The translations under genes were made by a program, and so were the position numbers. This document shows positions 1 to 12,000 of a stretch of DNA of 64,000 nt, piece after piece. Source of the stretch: Diphasiastrum complanatum (Eukaryota > Streptophyta > Lycopodiopsida > Lycopodiales > Lycopodiaceae); the NCBI GenBank assembly GCA_029204225.1, contig MU831571.1, positions 62,001 through 126,000 of the forward strand, in the 5' to 3' direction. The notes below the pieces were generated by a model. It saw nothing but the letters and a program-made list of their open reading frames with translations, did not search any database and was not told the origin of the DNA. Each line of letters starts with the position of its first letter. The first letter of the stretch is position 1.

Positions 1-1760
1 GGCATAGTTGATGGCTCTCGACACTTCAAAATGTCAGTCATTAGGGCATAGTTCACATGATAACGATTGGGAGACTTCCTTTCTCGTGTTGATCTTCTCA
101 CTTCACTTTGTGTGCTAGATCCTGTTTGATTTAGCTTTGCATCCTTCATGATCTTTTCATACCATTTTGGTATCTTAGATTCATGTGATACACTACGTGG
201 AGAGTACGTATCCCAAGGAGTGTCCAAGTAATGTCTCTTACTTCCAACCGGTTTTTCCTTTATTGTTCCTATTGGCAAGTACATCTCCCTAGGCTCTTGA
301 ATAGGTGGTGTTCTTTCATATTCGCCCTCTCGACTTTTGTCTTCACGTGCATCATTTTGTGGAGCATCTTCTTCATTTTCTTCCTCCAAAATTGTGGGAA
401 GTCTCTTGATGCTTTCACCGCTTGCATGGTCTTCATCTTCATACCTATGTGTTTCATCAAAGATCACATCTTTACTAATGTGAATATTGTTCATTACAAG
501 ATCAAAACATTTGTAAGCTTTCGTTCTTTCATCATAATCGACGAAGATACACTTGATTGCTTTGGCATCAAGTTTCTTTCGCTCCTCCTTTGGCACATGT
601 ACATAGGCCTTGCATCCAATGACATGAAACTTGTCGATTTTTGGGTTTATTCCAGTAAATGCTTCTTCAGGAGTCACATTTGGAACCGCAACTATAGAGC
701 TTCTGTTTTGCAAGAACATTGCCGCACTGCACGCTTCCGACCAAAGTGAATTGGTCAAGCCCATTTGCTTCATCATGGAGCGTGCACTCTCCATAATAGT
801 CATGTTTTTCCTTTCAGCTACACCATTACCATGCGACGTGTGTGACTGTGTGAATTGTCTTTTAATGTTGTGTTCTTTGCAAAAGTATTCAAAATCATCA
901 AATTTGTATTCACCCCCTCTATCGGATCTTAGCACTTTGATGCGTGCATCTAGTTGGTTCTCTACCAAAGTTTTGAACTCCTTGAAGTGAGCAAAAGCGT
1001 CAGATTTCTTCTTCAAGAAATAAATCCATGTCCTCCTAGAGTAACCATCTATGAAAGTCATAAAATTATATGCTTTTCCCAACGACATGGTCTTCATTGG
1101 GCCGCACAGGTCGCTGTGAATTAGTTCTAGCGGTTTTTTAGCTCTTGCAGCTCCACCTTTCTTGAATGTCTCTCTGTGATGTTTTCCCATGATGCATCCT
1201 TCACATATTGCATGATGATCATCCTGCAATGCCGGTAACCCTATTACCATCTTCAGCTTTGCCATCAATCTCAAGCTCCCATAGTTCAAATGACCAAGTC
1301 TTCTGTGCCACAACTCGGATTGAGATGCTGTTGAGATAGCCAAACCATATTCACCTGGTTTTGCAGCATCCAATTTATAAAGGCCACAGTTACTATCTCT
1401 ATAACCCTTCGCCACCACTTTGTGGTTGTGGTTCGTATCCTTCATAAGGCATCCATCCTTGACAAATTCAACTTTAAGATGCTGATTTGCCATTACACCA
1501 ACAGAAAGAAAACTTTTTTTGAGTCTAGGAACATAAAGTACATTAGGGATGTTTTTAATTTTGCCATCAGGAAATTACATAGGTACATTGTCCACACCCT
1601 GTATCTGGCATTCCTCTCCATTGGCTTGAGTGACCTTATCCCCATCATGGATTGGTGATAATTTTTCAAACCAATCACGTTTGTCGGTCATATGCCTTGT
1701 GGCGCCTGAGTCTATGAATCATCTGGCACCATCATCAACTTGGGATGCCAATGCCGATGA
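1..1760 (-). pseudogene. copia pol: protease and integrase part
   Basis: Decayed polyprotein segment that once encoded the aspartic protease and integrase. The protease motif IDSGAT lies around 1700-1715, just after an in-frame TGA where a Trp codon is usual. Next come the GAG-pre-integrase region with Cys pairs (about 1190-1330) and the integrase core. The three catalytic acidic residues are visible: Asp in HSDLCGPM (near 1105), Asp in RSDRGGEY (near 920) and Glu in GVAERKN (near 815). The C-terminal part (GCKAYVHVPKEE, near 590) runs into the acidic linker that precedes reverse transcriptase and then leaves the window. Several stop codons interrupt the region 1230-1530. Confidence 0.85.
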
Positions 1761-2580
1761 GAAAACACTTGTTTCGTCATCTTCTCCATCATCTTCGGCA
1801 ATGTTTCCTTGTTGAGTCACTTTTCTCGCCTTTATGTCTGCTTTCTTTTTATAACACTCGCGTGCCCCATGACCGTAACTTTTTTCCTTTTGATGACGAC
1901 TCTCCTTCGTCATCATCATCCTTGGATTTCTTAGGAATCTTTTTCCATCCATTCTGCTTGCCTTTAGCAAGTAAGGCTTGATCCTCCTGTGGGGTTTGTC
2001 TTGACTTCACCACTTTGCGATGCTGCTCTTCTTGCAACATGATTTCGTGGAAGTCTTCAAAAGTAGACAACCTCTCCCTTGAAGCAATGTCGCTCACAAA
2101 CATCTGTAGCCCTTCCGAGACACCGCTCATTGTGGTATGTACCAATTCAATATCTCTGATTGGTTCTCCAATCATCACAAGTTGATCTCTCAGGTCCTTT
2201 ATCCCAGTGAAGAAGGATCCCATTGATTCACTTTCTTCCATCCTTACTGTGTTCAATCTCGACTTCAAGAACATGGCTCGAGATGGATTGCAAATTTGAA
2301 ATTGCATTCTAAGAGCTTTCCAAGCTCCCCTAGTCGTCATGCCATCACTTATGTGAGTGATCACTGAAAGATTGATCAAGGATAATGCTCTCTGCGCCTT
2401 TTTATCAAAGGCCTTTATGTCACCTGGAGTGGTATTTGGTCGGACTTCAATACCTGCCACGATTTCCCACAACTCTTTCTCCATCAAAATACTCTTCATT
2501 TTGAATTTCCAGATGTTGTAGTTAGAAGCTTCATCAAGTTTGCTTGCATCGTCCAAAATTGCCTCATTGATATTTGCCAT
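1761..2580 (-). pseudogene. copia gag
   Basis: Capsid-like gag polyprotein starting at Met 2580 (MANINEAILDD...). The first ~180 residues match the copia UBN2/gag fold: an N-terminal NYNIWKFKMKSIL block, a central AWKALRMQF block and a late LQEEQHR helix. A Lys/Ser-rich tail follows. A frameshift near 1880 throws the frame off; the other frame then shows the end of a zinc knuckle (YGHGARECYKK) whose first Cys pair is not evident. The start was chosen because it opens the conserved gag N terminus. Nucleocapsid function is presumably lost. Confidence 0.85.
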
Positions 2581-3837
2581 CTCCGAACTGCTTAAAACTT
2601 CACCTGTAGGCTATAAAGTGTATGCTAGAGCCAACTGTGATGTCAAAAATCAATAATAATGACTTGCAATTTTTAGCTTACCAGGCCACCTACCGCTCTT
2701 TCGCCAAATTGAAAGCCAAATTGGCATCGTTTTCCAAAATGCTTCACGTCACCAACTCCCAGTTTCCTACCCAGTGGAATGGTGAAATCACTTCTGGCGC
2801 ACTTCGAACACTTTCTCCACGACAATCACTCTGTTTTGGTGTACCGGACTTGCAGGTACAGTCAAGGTGCCCTTCGTTTGGAGGCTATAGCCTTTTGTCT
2901 GTCCAAAATAGGCTAAAGGAGGTGAAAATAAGAGCAATTTGGATTTTTGAACTATTTCTTCAGTGTGAAGAAACTTCACCCTTCAAAGACTTGGGACCCA
3001 ACAATTTTTTCAGTTTGAAGATTTTTAATGAAGTTGCAATGCACTTTGAACTTCAGATCCCTTCACACTTTTTCACTTCAATCCAACGGATCCTTTAGAT
3101 CCAACGACCCACCTGTTGTGAAATAACCATCGTCGATCTGTATGAATCGATATCAGACGGCTGTAAACGCTTTTGTGCGTTGATCAAAGGCCTTCGAAGC
3201 ACCGAGCACTTCGGGTCGCTAGCTGACAATTAAGATTGAGCGCGCGAGAGTTCCCGCGACCTCTCCTCCTCCTCTCTCTCTCAACGATGGAGTTCTTCTC
3301 TCTCCTTCACAGGCTATGGCAGCTCCACATGGATCGAATTGGCTGTCTTCCTTCTCCACGGCCAGTCGCAGCCTCCCTACCGCTGAATCGCGCTACCAGG
3401 GCGCCCATTCACAGCCTCTCACATCTTTGAAAACGACCTCCTACAAGGAAATATCTTAGATTTTGTCCCTTGAAACTCTAGCAATTTTGAAGAGAAGAAT
3501 ATATTGAGCTTTACTCAGGCTTTCCCCGAGCTTTCCTTTGCAGCTCCTAACTGGTTGAGGTCGCCCTACTATAGGTTATCTTTTGCTCCAAACCGCTCTT
3601 CCAGTATTCGATTGGATTCAAACCAATCACAAACGCCAAGCAACTCTCCAGAAGAATTTTTCAGCTTCAAACTTTGCTTGCTTTCTGATTCAACCAACAA
3701 TTCCCTGTCTGTGAATCCTTTTTACAGTTTTGAGCCATTCCACGAATCTCCACAGACTCGGTTTTGTGCTTCCTAGCCAACAAACCGTCGTGAATTCGCA
3801 GCTCTCTGTTCTTGTCCGGTGATTCCAACCACCAAGG
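2581..3837 (-). other. Unusually long leader between primer site and gag
   Basis: About 1.26 kb separates the primer binding site (3838-3849) from the gag start (2580). The leaders of the other copia elements here are about 100-800 bp. Part of it (about 3170-3440) is richer in G+C and CpG than the surroundings and has a pyrimidine-rich tract on the plus strand. No conserved protein is recognisable on either strand. Confidence 0.5.
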
Positions 3838-3849
3838 GCTCTGATACCA
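3838..3849 (-). promoter_or_regulatory. Primer binding site (initiator Met tRNA type)
   Basis: The minus strand reads TGGTATCAGAGC, complementary to the 3' end of plant initiator methionine tRNA, where copia minus-strand DNA synthesis is primed. It marks the inner edge of the 5' LTR, which lies to the right. Confidence 0.85.
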
Positions 3850-4089
3850 AGTTAAGAAAACACAATTGAAAACACCCGACCGGATCAATCACCATAGCAC
3901 AACGTCAAGTGCAACAAGAACCCAAAATTGATCTCTTCAAACTGTATATTCAACTACTTCGTAAGTACAAAGATAAGTTCCTTAAAAACACTCAAATGGC
4001 TCGTAAAAGAAAGATGGCCCGATAACTCTAGAACTAAGCACACGTGGTGTCGTCGAAATAAGAAAGCATTGTATAAGTCGATCATTGCT
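3850..4089 (-). repeat. Truncated 5' LTR of the leftmost copia element
   Basis: Sequence directly outside the primer binding site is by position the end of the 5' LTR. It includes a CACACGTGG motif near 4040, similar to motifs in other LTRs of the window. Only about 240 bp remain before gypsy gag sequence begins, so the LTR is probably truncated. The outer boundary is approximate. Confidence 0.45.
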
Positions 4090-5069
4090 ATTTACTGATA
4101 TCCCATTTTGGCATACGGTTGCTGAATTATCCAAGGATTGAAGTTGCAAAAAGCAGTCTCATGGTCAGGCGAATTACACAAATGGCATACACTGATTTCC
4201 ATTCATTTTTTCAATTGAGGACACTCATATACTGTGTGATTTCCTGTACAAATAGAACACCAAACATTTTTCCTGGTAGGAAAAATCTTCGCAAACTTTT
4301 CAGGCTCCTTGTTCGCTTTTGCATGGAAATCTTCCAATGCTTTAATCTTCTCATCAAATTGCGACTTCAACTTTTCCATCTGTTTTTGCTGGTTCTTCCC
4401 GATTTTCTCGAACTCATTGAGCATCATTTCTACAGTAGCGTTGACATTTGTTGATGCAATAGTGGTGAATGTTGTAGTATTCTGTCCTACTATATAAGGC
4501 AATATACTGATGTGCGGCTCATCATTTGAATCTTCATCCTCCTCCCGAATTGCATCATCCATAGCATTCTACAACATTGCGTACTCATTATGGCGTTTCA
4601 GCTCACGTCTGATCCGTTTAGGTAAAATTGACAAAAACCACATAATCATGGCATTTTCGTTAATCAGCTCAGGTTCGCACTCAGATTTGAGGCGTTTCAC
4701 CTGTTCAATGTAATTTCGAACCATTTCCCGCTTTCCCATTTTAATTTTACTTAAAAGTAGAAAAGGGTCTTCCATAAACTTCCGAGATTTGAACCGTGTG
4801 ATAAGGGCTCGTTTAACAACCTCCCAATCTATACGCTCAGTTTCATCTTGATTATAGTACCAATCTTGTGCTGCGTCTGTTAAGGCCATAGGAAAAAGCT
4901 TAAGTTTATCTTGAGGAAAAATTTTGCTATAGATTTCACAGGATTCAGCATAGATATGAAGAAATCTAATTGGATCTGTTAGCCCATTGTATTTGGGTAG
5001 ATCCAAACGGGGTGCTCTTCTAACAATGATTGAATTGACTTCCTAAGTGACACCTCCAGAGGCAGCCAT
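4090..5069 (-). pseudogene. Ty3/gypsy gag remnant
   Basis: Gag polyprotein fragment, best start Met at 5069 (MAASGGVT, then an in-frame TAG). Beyond this the frame reads a Retrotrans_gag domain (DLPKYNGLTDPIRFLHIY ... QDWYYNQ ... LITRFKSRKF), a stop at about 4569, an acidic/Gln-rich segment and two zinc-knuckle-like motifs: CSICTGNHTVYEC (near 4240) and, past another stop at 4203, CHLCNSPDHETAFC (near 4150). The paired-knuckle layout matches the gypsy gag at 59084-59320, suggesting the same lineage. The rest of this element is missing. Confidence 0.8.
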
Positions 5070-6146
5070 CTTCACAGATTCAAATCAAGCAGACAATGAG
5101 ATTGGATCTAGATTTTTCAATCAAAACTATTTCAGATCAGATCTGCTAGATCTTTTCCACTTTTCAAAAATCAAATCTTTATATTATGAGAAAGATTTCG
5201 AAATTCAATCAATTGATACTTCTAAAAAATGAAAAATTTCTCAGAATCCAAATCAGACTGTATCAGATTTGACCCAAATTTTGACAAAGACTTGATCTGG
5301 AAAATCTAAATTTAAAAATAGTACTGGCGAAGGTTCCCTAGGCGAAGATTGGCTCGGCGAAGGCCCAATAGTGCTATTTTGGAAGAAAAAAAAAAAACTC
5401 TCTAATCAACTTTTTTGACGATTTCTAGGGAAATAACCTTTGTCGAACTCTCAGATATAAAATTTGACATAGATAAAGCTATGGTAAACCCGACGAAGGT
5501 TTTTGATACAAGAAAATACAGTTTATGTAGTTTAACGAGGGTAAAAATCAAGATTTTTTATGATCTGGACAGGAAGAATGTTCGCCAAACTCAAAAATAG
5601 TATTTGACTATAAACAAAATGTTATGGAAACTCGGTGAAAGTTTTGGCAAAGGATCAAGAGTAATACTGGTATTTTTGCAAAAAAGTTATTTTTTTGACA
5701 AAAATATGACAATATGACAGCTGATCCTCTGAAAAAACTTCTATTTTTGGTATTATTCTTCATCGACCTGGCAGTAAATAGATCCAAATCACACCTATGC
5801 ACAATGAATTGGGCGAAGGTTCTTTTTCTGTAATTTTAGAGTTTTGATGATTTTTTGGTGTTTTTTGATGATTTTTCTGATGTTTCCGAAATTCTGCTGG
5901 GAAGGATTGTTCGCCCTTCAAGCTGAAGGTTTTGTGATCAAAACCAAAGGTGTCTGCAACTTGTCGAAGGTTTCTTGAAAGAGGGCAAAAAGTTATCAGT
6001 TCTGATTATGGTTTTTGCCTACTTTTGACCAAAATTTGACAGATTTGACCGATTTTTGTTGTTTTTTCTGATATCTCATATCCAAATGGATCTTAAGATT
6101 GGTGATCTGAATAGCTTTGAGATGTCCTCACACATGTGAAAAGTAC

Positions 6147-6229
<83 letters not shown>

Positions 6230-6339
6230 GTTTGAATGTGTGCTTTTATTGGAATTAAAAGCATTAAATGTCATGGCAATTGCTTATGCTTTATTCATAT
6301 ACTGATGTGTTTCTCATACCTTGCATCTCGATGATTTAG
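5070..6339. other. Non-coding stretch right of gypsy gag
   Basis: No gene was found. The part near 5320-5990 repeats phrases such as GGCGAAGG several times and may be leader or LTR of the gypsy element whose gag lies at 4090-5069. A (GA)n microsatellite lies at 6149-6226. From about 6230 the sequence is probably the intron preceding the SDR exon at 6340. Confidence 0.4.
6149..6226. repeat. (GA)n microsatellite, about 39 units
   Basis: An uninterrupted GA dinucleotide tract of about 78 bp. Open frames across it on both strands are repeat artefacts. Confidence 0.97.
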
Positions 6340-6418
6340 TTATTTGGGCATCTTTGCTTATGGTGATTCCAAGCTTGCAAACATTCAGTTTTCTAAGGAG
6401 CTTGCACGTCGCCTAAAG
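6340..6418 (+). CDS. SDR gene, internal exon with catalytic YxxxK
   Basis: 79 nt, acceptor TTTAG before 6340 and donor AAG|GTTTGT after 6418. Its first base completes a codon from an upstream exon, so this is not the first exon. It encodes AYGDSKLANIQFSKELARRLK, with the catalytic Tyr and Lys of SDR enzymes. Confidence 0.85.
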
Positions 6419-8828
6419 GTTTGTACTTGAATTTTTGAAAAATTAGTACCATGCCCCCACTTTTGAGACTATGCAAACAAAAACTATCCAAAGATTATCT
6501 ACTAGTAGTTGCATTTCCTTCTATCTTTACATATTTATGTTGGATAAAAAAAAAATTCCAAACCATTGAAGTTTTGAATGACATTTTAATGTTTGAAATG
6601 ACATGCCACAAATTCTATATTCACAAAAAGTGTTTTTTGAATCGTGAACAAGCCTTTGGTCATGGTGTACAATTGATACATGGGTAGGGAGTTGAACTTG
6701 ATTGGGCAAGCCCAAACCAAGCATGCTACACAATCACACCACAAGAAGGATGTATTTCAATAATATGTTTCAAAAGAACATTTAAAAAAAAATTGTATCA
6801 AATGCGAACATTTGAATTACAACCTTTTGAATGTACTGTGCTTGGAATGATATTCCAAAGAAGCTATGAACTATGTGAAGGGCAACAATTTAGGAGCAAT
6901 CATTACATAGCTACTTACTTAGTTGATGGAATGAAGGAGCCACTTTGTTGTAGGTTCACCGAATTCCAATTTGCAAGTCTATCCACCAAAAAAAAAATTC
7001 ATTTGATACTCATTTTGCTTATTTTGATTTTTTTGTTTAAGTTTGTAGGACTATCCATCATCAAAGGTGAGACTCATTTGATTTGCTTTTAGCTTCTATT
7101 CACTTTCGTATCAGGTTAGCCTTCCTCTTGTAAGTTGAAGCCAAAAAGTGTTGACTCTATGATTGGACAAGATATTTGAACAATCACAGCCAAGTTCTAA
7201 AAGATAGTTCATGGTATTTAACATCATTTTGTGTTAATATGATTTTTAGTTGCATATTGCATAGAAACAATGTTTCAGAACAACAAAGCATTTTGGGATG
7301 CTATAACGAAGTGAAAAAAAATTTCTTAGCACCAAATTCATATATACTATTACATATAAAAAATGTGTATTTTTTCTATTCTAACATAAAATATACTTAA
7401 AGTAGAGTTTGTGACATTGTGTATGATACCATGTAAATATTGTAATATATACTTTGTGTGCTTTATTTTCTACCATATAAGTATATACTACATATTATGT
7501 AGTATGAAGTTTAAACCATAGAAACTTGTTCCAATTTCATTAAAAAAAAATTTCAAGAATATTCCTCCCCCTAAATATTGTGTTTAAAAACTCTAATTGA
7601 AAACTTTACAAGAGGTTATCATGGCCTACATACATGTATAAGATTGTTTCAAATCTTCTAGTGCTTGGATAATATTTTCAAATTATCTTTGCATTTTAGT
7701 TTCAATTCTCTGACACTTATATTTAATTTTCTATCTCTCAAGTGCAAGGTTGTATCATTCATTCTCAACCTATGAAAAAAGCATGATTGTGGTTTGAAAA
7801 ATAGACATGATTATACCTCAAGATGTAGAGATCAAAACAACAAGATATAAAATGATAGTACATTCACATTGAAGATAAAAAGATATATAAAAGTATAAAA
7901 AATAATAATAAAATTCTAGAAACCCTAAGAAAAATTGAATCTCTATCTTTCTTACCTCTAGATGTCAAAGAATTTGTTAAGGGTAATATAAGTGACTCAT
8001 CATAAGATGATCTATAGTGGAAAAGAGTTGAACAAAAGAACCAAACTAGTGAAAGAGATGGTGTGGAAAAATGACCTAAAGACTAAATCTATTACCATAT
8101 GAGCTACTTAATCAATCTTTTAAGACAACCAAGATGTAAGCCTAATAGCATTGAACAATGAATGTAGGAAGACCACAAGACATGAGTATCATAGTTGTCC
8201 AAATGGTTATAGCAATGTGATCATTGAGCAAATATATCTCCTTGTACATGTATGTACCATTAGTGCCACAGTGAAGAGGAAAAAAGCCTATAAACATTGA
8301 GGAGGACAACAACAATTATGTGGTCAGAAACCTCTTACAATAATTGGACCATTTTGGTGCACCTCACATTATGATTGGCCCAAATTGACAAATGAAATCA
8401 AGAGGTGCTATGTCACTAGACCTCTACCAGCAAGCCAAGTGTAAGTAGCCTACATTACCACGAGCTAATCCACTTCTAAAATTGGCCTAATCACTGACCT
8501 ACAAGTGCAGGACCTCCAAACCTCAAGATAGATGACTTTTAGAATTTCACACTTAGACCCTATTAAAAGCTTGAAGTTGTTGGTAAATTCTAATACAAAA
8601 TAGAGATATAGATGGGAGATGGGTGGTAGGGCGACTAATATACTAAATGGTAAAACCATGATGATTCTAATCACACTTGTGAATTGCTCATAACCTATAA
8701 TTACACTAATGTTTAGAATTCCTATTAATTCTGCACAAATTTTTGTGGGGAACCATTTTTCCAAAAGAAATTTGAGCACAAACACACGAACACACACACA
8801 CACACTTTACTCGTGCGTGCGTGCGTGC

Positions 8829-8872
<44 letters not shown>

Positions 8873-8977
8873 CAGATGCTCATTAAAGCTAGATCATGTG
8901 TCATATAAACTCCTTGAAAAACAAAGGAAATTCTCAAGGAGGTTACTACACTATGTGAAGTCGGTGGAATGGACACG

Positions 8978-9012
<35 letters not shown>

Positions 9013-12000
9013 ATATGCTCATTAAAGCTAGATCATGTGTCATATAAACTCCCTGATAAAATACCAAGGAAATTCTCAAGGAGGTTATTACACTATGTGA
9101 AGTTGGTGGAATAGACACATAGTCTTTACAAAAGAAATATTTTTTGTATAAGTTTAGAAGCTTATGCTCCAATTTTGAGCTTATATATAGGCAAGGTAAC
9201 ATACGTTCATTTGAAAACCCTTTGCTTGGAATGTACATGGCCTTCTCCTTCATGATACAAAGAGAATGTGCAATACAACTGAGAACAATAGCATTCAGGT
9301 GTAAATGTTCATGCACATGTGCATTTTATAGTGAAATATGATAGTGCATTAGAACTCTTCCATTGCAATTAGATCGAAGCAAAAAAGTCTAGGTCAAACT
9401 TATGTCCAAGAACGTAAATGCTAACTTCTATTGGTTTGTAGCATTAGCTAATTGTGTAGAGAATTTCACTACAAAACTAGAAAATTACATCTCAATTTGA
9501 AAACTAAAACCTTCTAGAATTCAAAACTAATGTGATGCAGAAAGTGCTAAGTGTGCTAATTTAGTTGTGGTGGAAGGCATGTATGTGACCAATAACTAAT
9601 TAGTAACACTTGAAACTTGTATGCTATACCAATTTCCAAATGAATGTCTATGATGACTTTTCTTAAGCCTTGACGTGTCTTAAGCTAGAGAGCTTTCAGT
9701 TTTTTGATGAACTTTAGTTATGAACAGGATCAAGGTGCTTATGTCACAGTAAATGCACTTCACCCAGGACCTATTAAAACAAGGATTTATGGAGATTGTT
9801 GGGACTGGTTCAAATGTAAGTTTTATTCAAGTTGTAGATCAACTATGTTTGTGAACATTTTATGAAACTCTTTTTCTAAACCATAGCTGGTTATAGAAAG
9901 AATAGTGGATGTCTCTTGTCTATTTCTTTTTTTTTAGTAATTTCAATGCAAAGCTTTTTCTTAGAAATTTTTTTATGTTGTGTTGTTTAAGCAGGTACAT
10001 TGGCATTATTTTCTCTCTGCTTCAAGACAATCTCACAGGTAATAGGCATTCCATTTTTCTCGCTATAGATTTCAGTCATTGATGAAAATATCAATGAGAA
10101 TTCAAGTCATGTTTTGATTCTTTGATTCAATTGCAAAAATGTACTTTGAAAATAGATTTTCTTGGTAATACAATTGCAATGATGAGATCTTATAATGTGC
10201 CATGACTCGAAAGGATCTCCTTCTCTCTCTACACACATACAAAAACACATGTGCGTGTGTTGGAGAAGTGTTACGAACATGATCACATGTAAAAGTATAA
10301 ATAAAAACAACTATAGAAACCCTCAAGATGCTATAAAAAAGCCAAAACTCAATGCAAAGTGGATAAGTGAAAAAGAGAGAGCTAAAAAACCTAAAGCTGC
10401 CTATGACCTAAACCGTAATGCCAATGGATGCCTAAGACCTACCATAAGTCACTAGATCCTAAACCCTACACCTAAAAAAAAACTATGCAAAATGATCTCA
10501 TGGCCCTAAACCACAAGAATGCTCATGGTGACCACCTATGCAAATACAAGGTTGATAACATGTAATCACTCTCTACCCTATGGCCAATAGCAACAAGATT
10601 CACACAAAATAAGGCACTATAACCTCCAAACAAAGGAAAAAATCAAAAGGGCGAAAAAAAAAACTTCAAGAAGTTGTTTTTGTTGCAACTCTCCACACTC
10701 ACTTTTGCCCTCCACACTCACTCACAATCACCTTCCACACATCATGGCCTTCACATAGAGTGTTCACACAACCTATTTGGCCTCCTGTTGCTCTCTCAAC
10801 AAGCTCCTCATCTCCTCTTGAAGTGTGCTGGAAATGGGACTTTGCAAGCCTAAACAAAAAAATAGTAGACTTTTCTTTTTGCATCATTATTTTCGGGTTC
10901 CAAAATGCAGTGTTTCGAAATGTGGGGTCCCAGAATGCCATTCTAGTGCAATATAGAGCACAATATTAATAAAGTTGGTTGAAATTTTTTTATATCAAAC
11001 AAAAAACATCACACGAATTAGCTATATAATGACCAAAAATCTTAGAAAGTGAAAGATCAAAGAAAACATAAAAATACTCAACAAATTTTGTCATTATAGT
11101 CTAAAAGTATACCAGTTTGTTTCAGTTGTTGACAAAGGTCAAGTTGAGAATAAAGCCACATGGGATTGACCATAGCAGTGTGTGAAGATTATTAAAATAT
11201 CATCTTCCTATCTCGAGTTTGGGGCCATGTCCATGGTGATTTCCACTAAATTTCATGTTGTACATAAAAGGTATGTGAATTGAGCACATAACCTTCTAGT
11301 ATAGCTCGGATTTGAGTTAGACAGATTCAATTTTGATGACATGCAGAAGTTTAGATAGCATGCAATGTCATACTGTATGCATGCAAGCCACATGCAATCA
11401 GTGCATGCAACATGCAAATTGGTTTATGTGATCTACACATGTCTAAGCAGTTTTATGAGTTGACATGCAGTACATGCAACATTCATGCATGCAGTTACAC
11501 ACGTGGATCTCTGGTAGGTGAATTAGTTCAGTTAAGTGACTTTCCATGCAACTCCACTGTAGGAATTTGAGTCTCTCTCATGTACATGTAGGGAAAGCTT
11601 GGCATGTTTTGCCATATTGTGAATAATGAGATTTTGGTATTTTGGACTCATTCTCTCTCTACCCGAGTTTTCCATCATTGATTTTCTTTCTCTACCCGAG
11701 AGCAGCCTGTTTTTCCCATACAGAACACTTAGAATTATTTCTGACATTCATTTCTCATAGTGAGGAGTTAGATTTTTTCATCTGATGTATGCCATTGTGC
11801 TCTTGTCATAGATTTTTCAAGCATACTATCCTCTGATCAATCTTGTGCAATAACAACACCTCAATAAGATCATGTAAGGTGTGTGGTGAAATTCACACGT
11901 GCTAAGAACTTCACATGGTATCAAAGCTTCATGCTTTGAAGAGGTGAGAGTGTATACATCAGATCATCGGTGTTTTTGCTTGCAGAAACTTGGATTTGGG

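Larger units (their letters stand above)
1..4089 (-). mobile_element. Ty1/copia retrotransposon, partial (5' LTR remnant to end of integrase)
   Basis: Read on the minus strand the order is: LTR remnant (about 4089-3850), a primer binding site, a long leader, gag (from 2580), then protease and integrase (to position 1). Protease-integrase order before the reverse transcriptase is the copia arrangement. The reverse transcriptase and 3' LTR would lie left of the window edge. The frame is broken by a frameshift near 1880 and by stops, so this is a decayed copy. Its right end abuts a gypsy gag fragment at about 4090; no target duplication can be checked because the left end is missing. Confidence 0.85.
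6419..9727 (+). other. SDR intron, 3.3 kb, no gene
   Basis: An AT-rich intron without recognisable coding sequence. It holds CA/TG microsatellites and a ~140-bp tandem duplication (8790-9120). No transposon structure was recognised in it. Confidence 0.65.

Noticed and set aside
231-990. Plus-strand open frames of 172 and 119 codons at the left edge
   Set aside because: They are antisense shadows of the copia integrase on the minus strand.
3236-3430. Possible first exon of the SDR gene (ATG at 3285 after a pyrimidine-rich leader)
   Set aside because: The encoded residues show no TGxxxGIG Rossmann motif, and the segment lies within the leader of the minus-strand copia.
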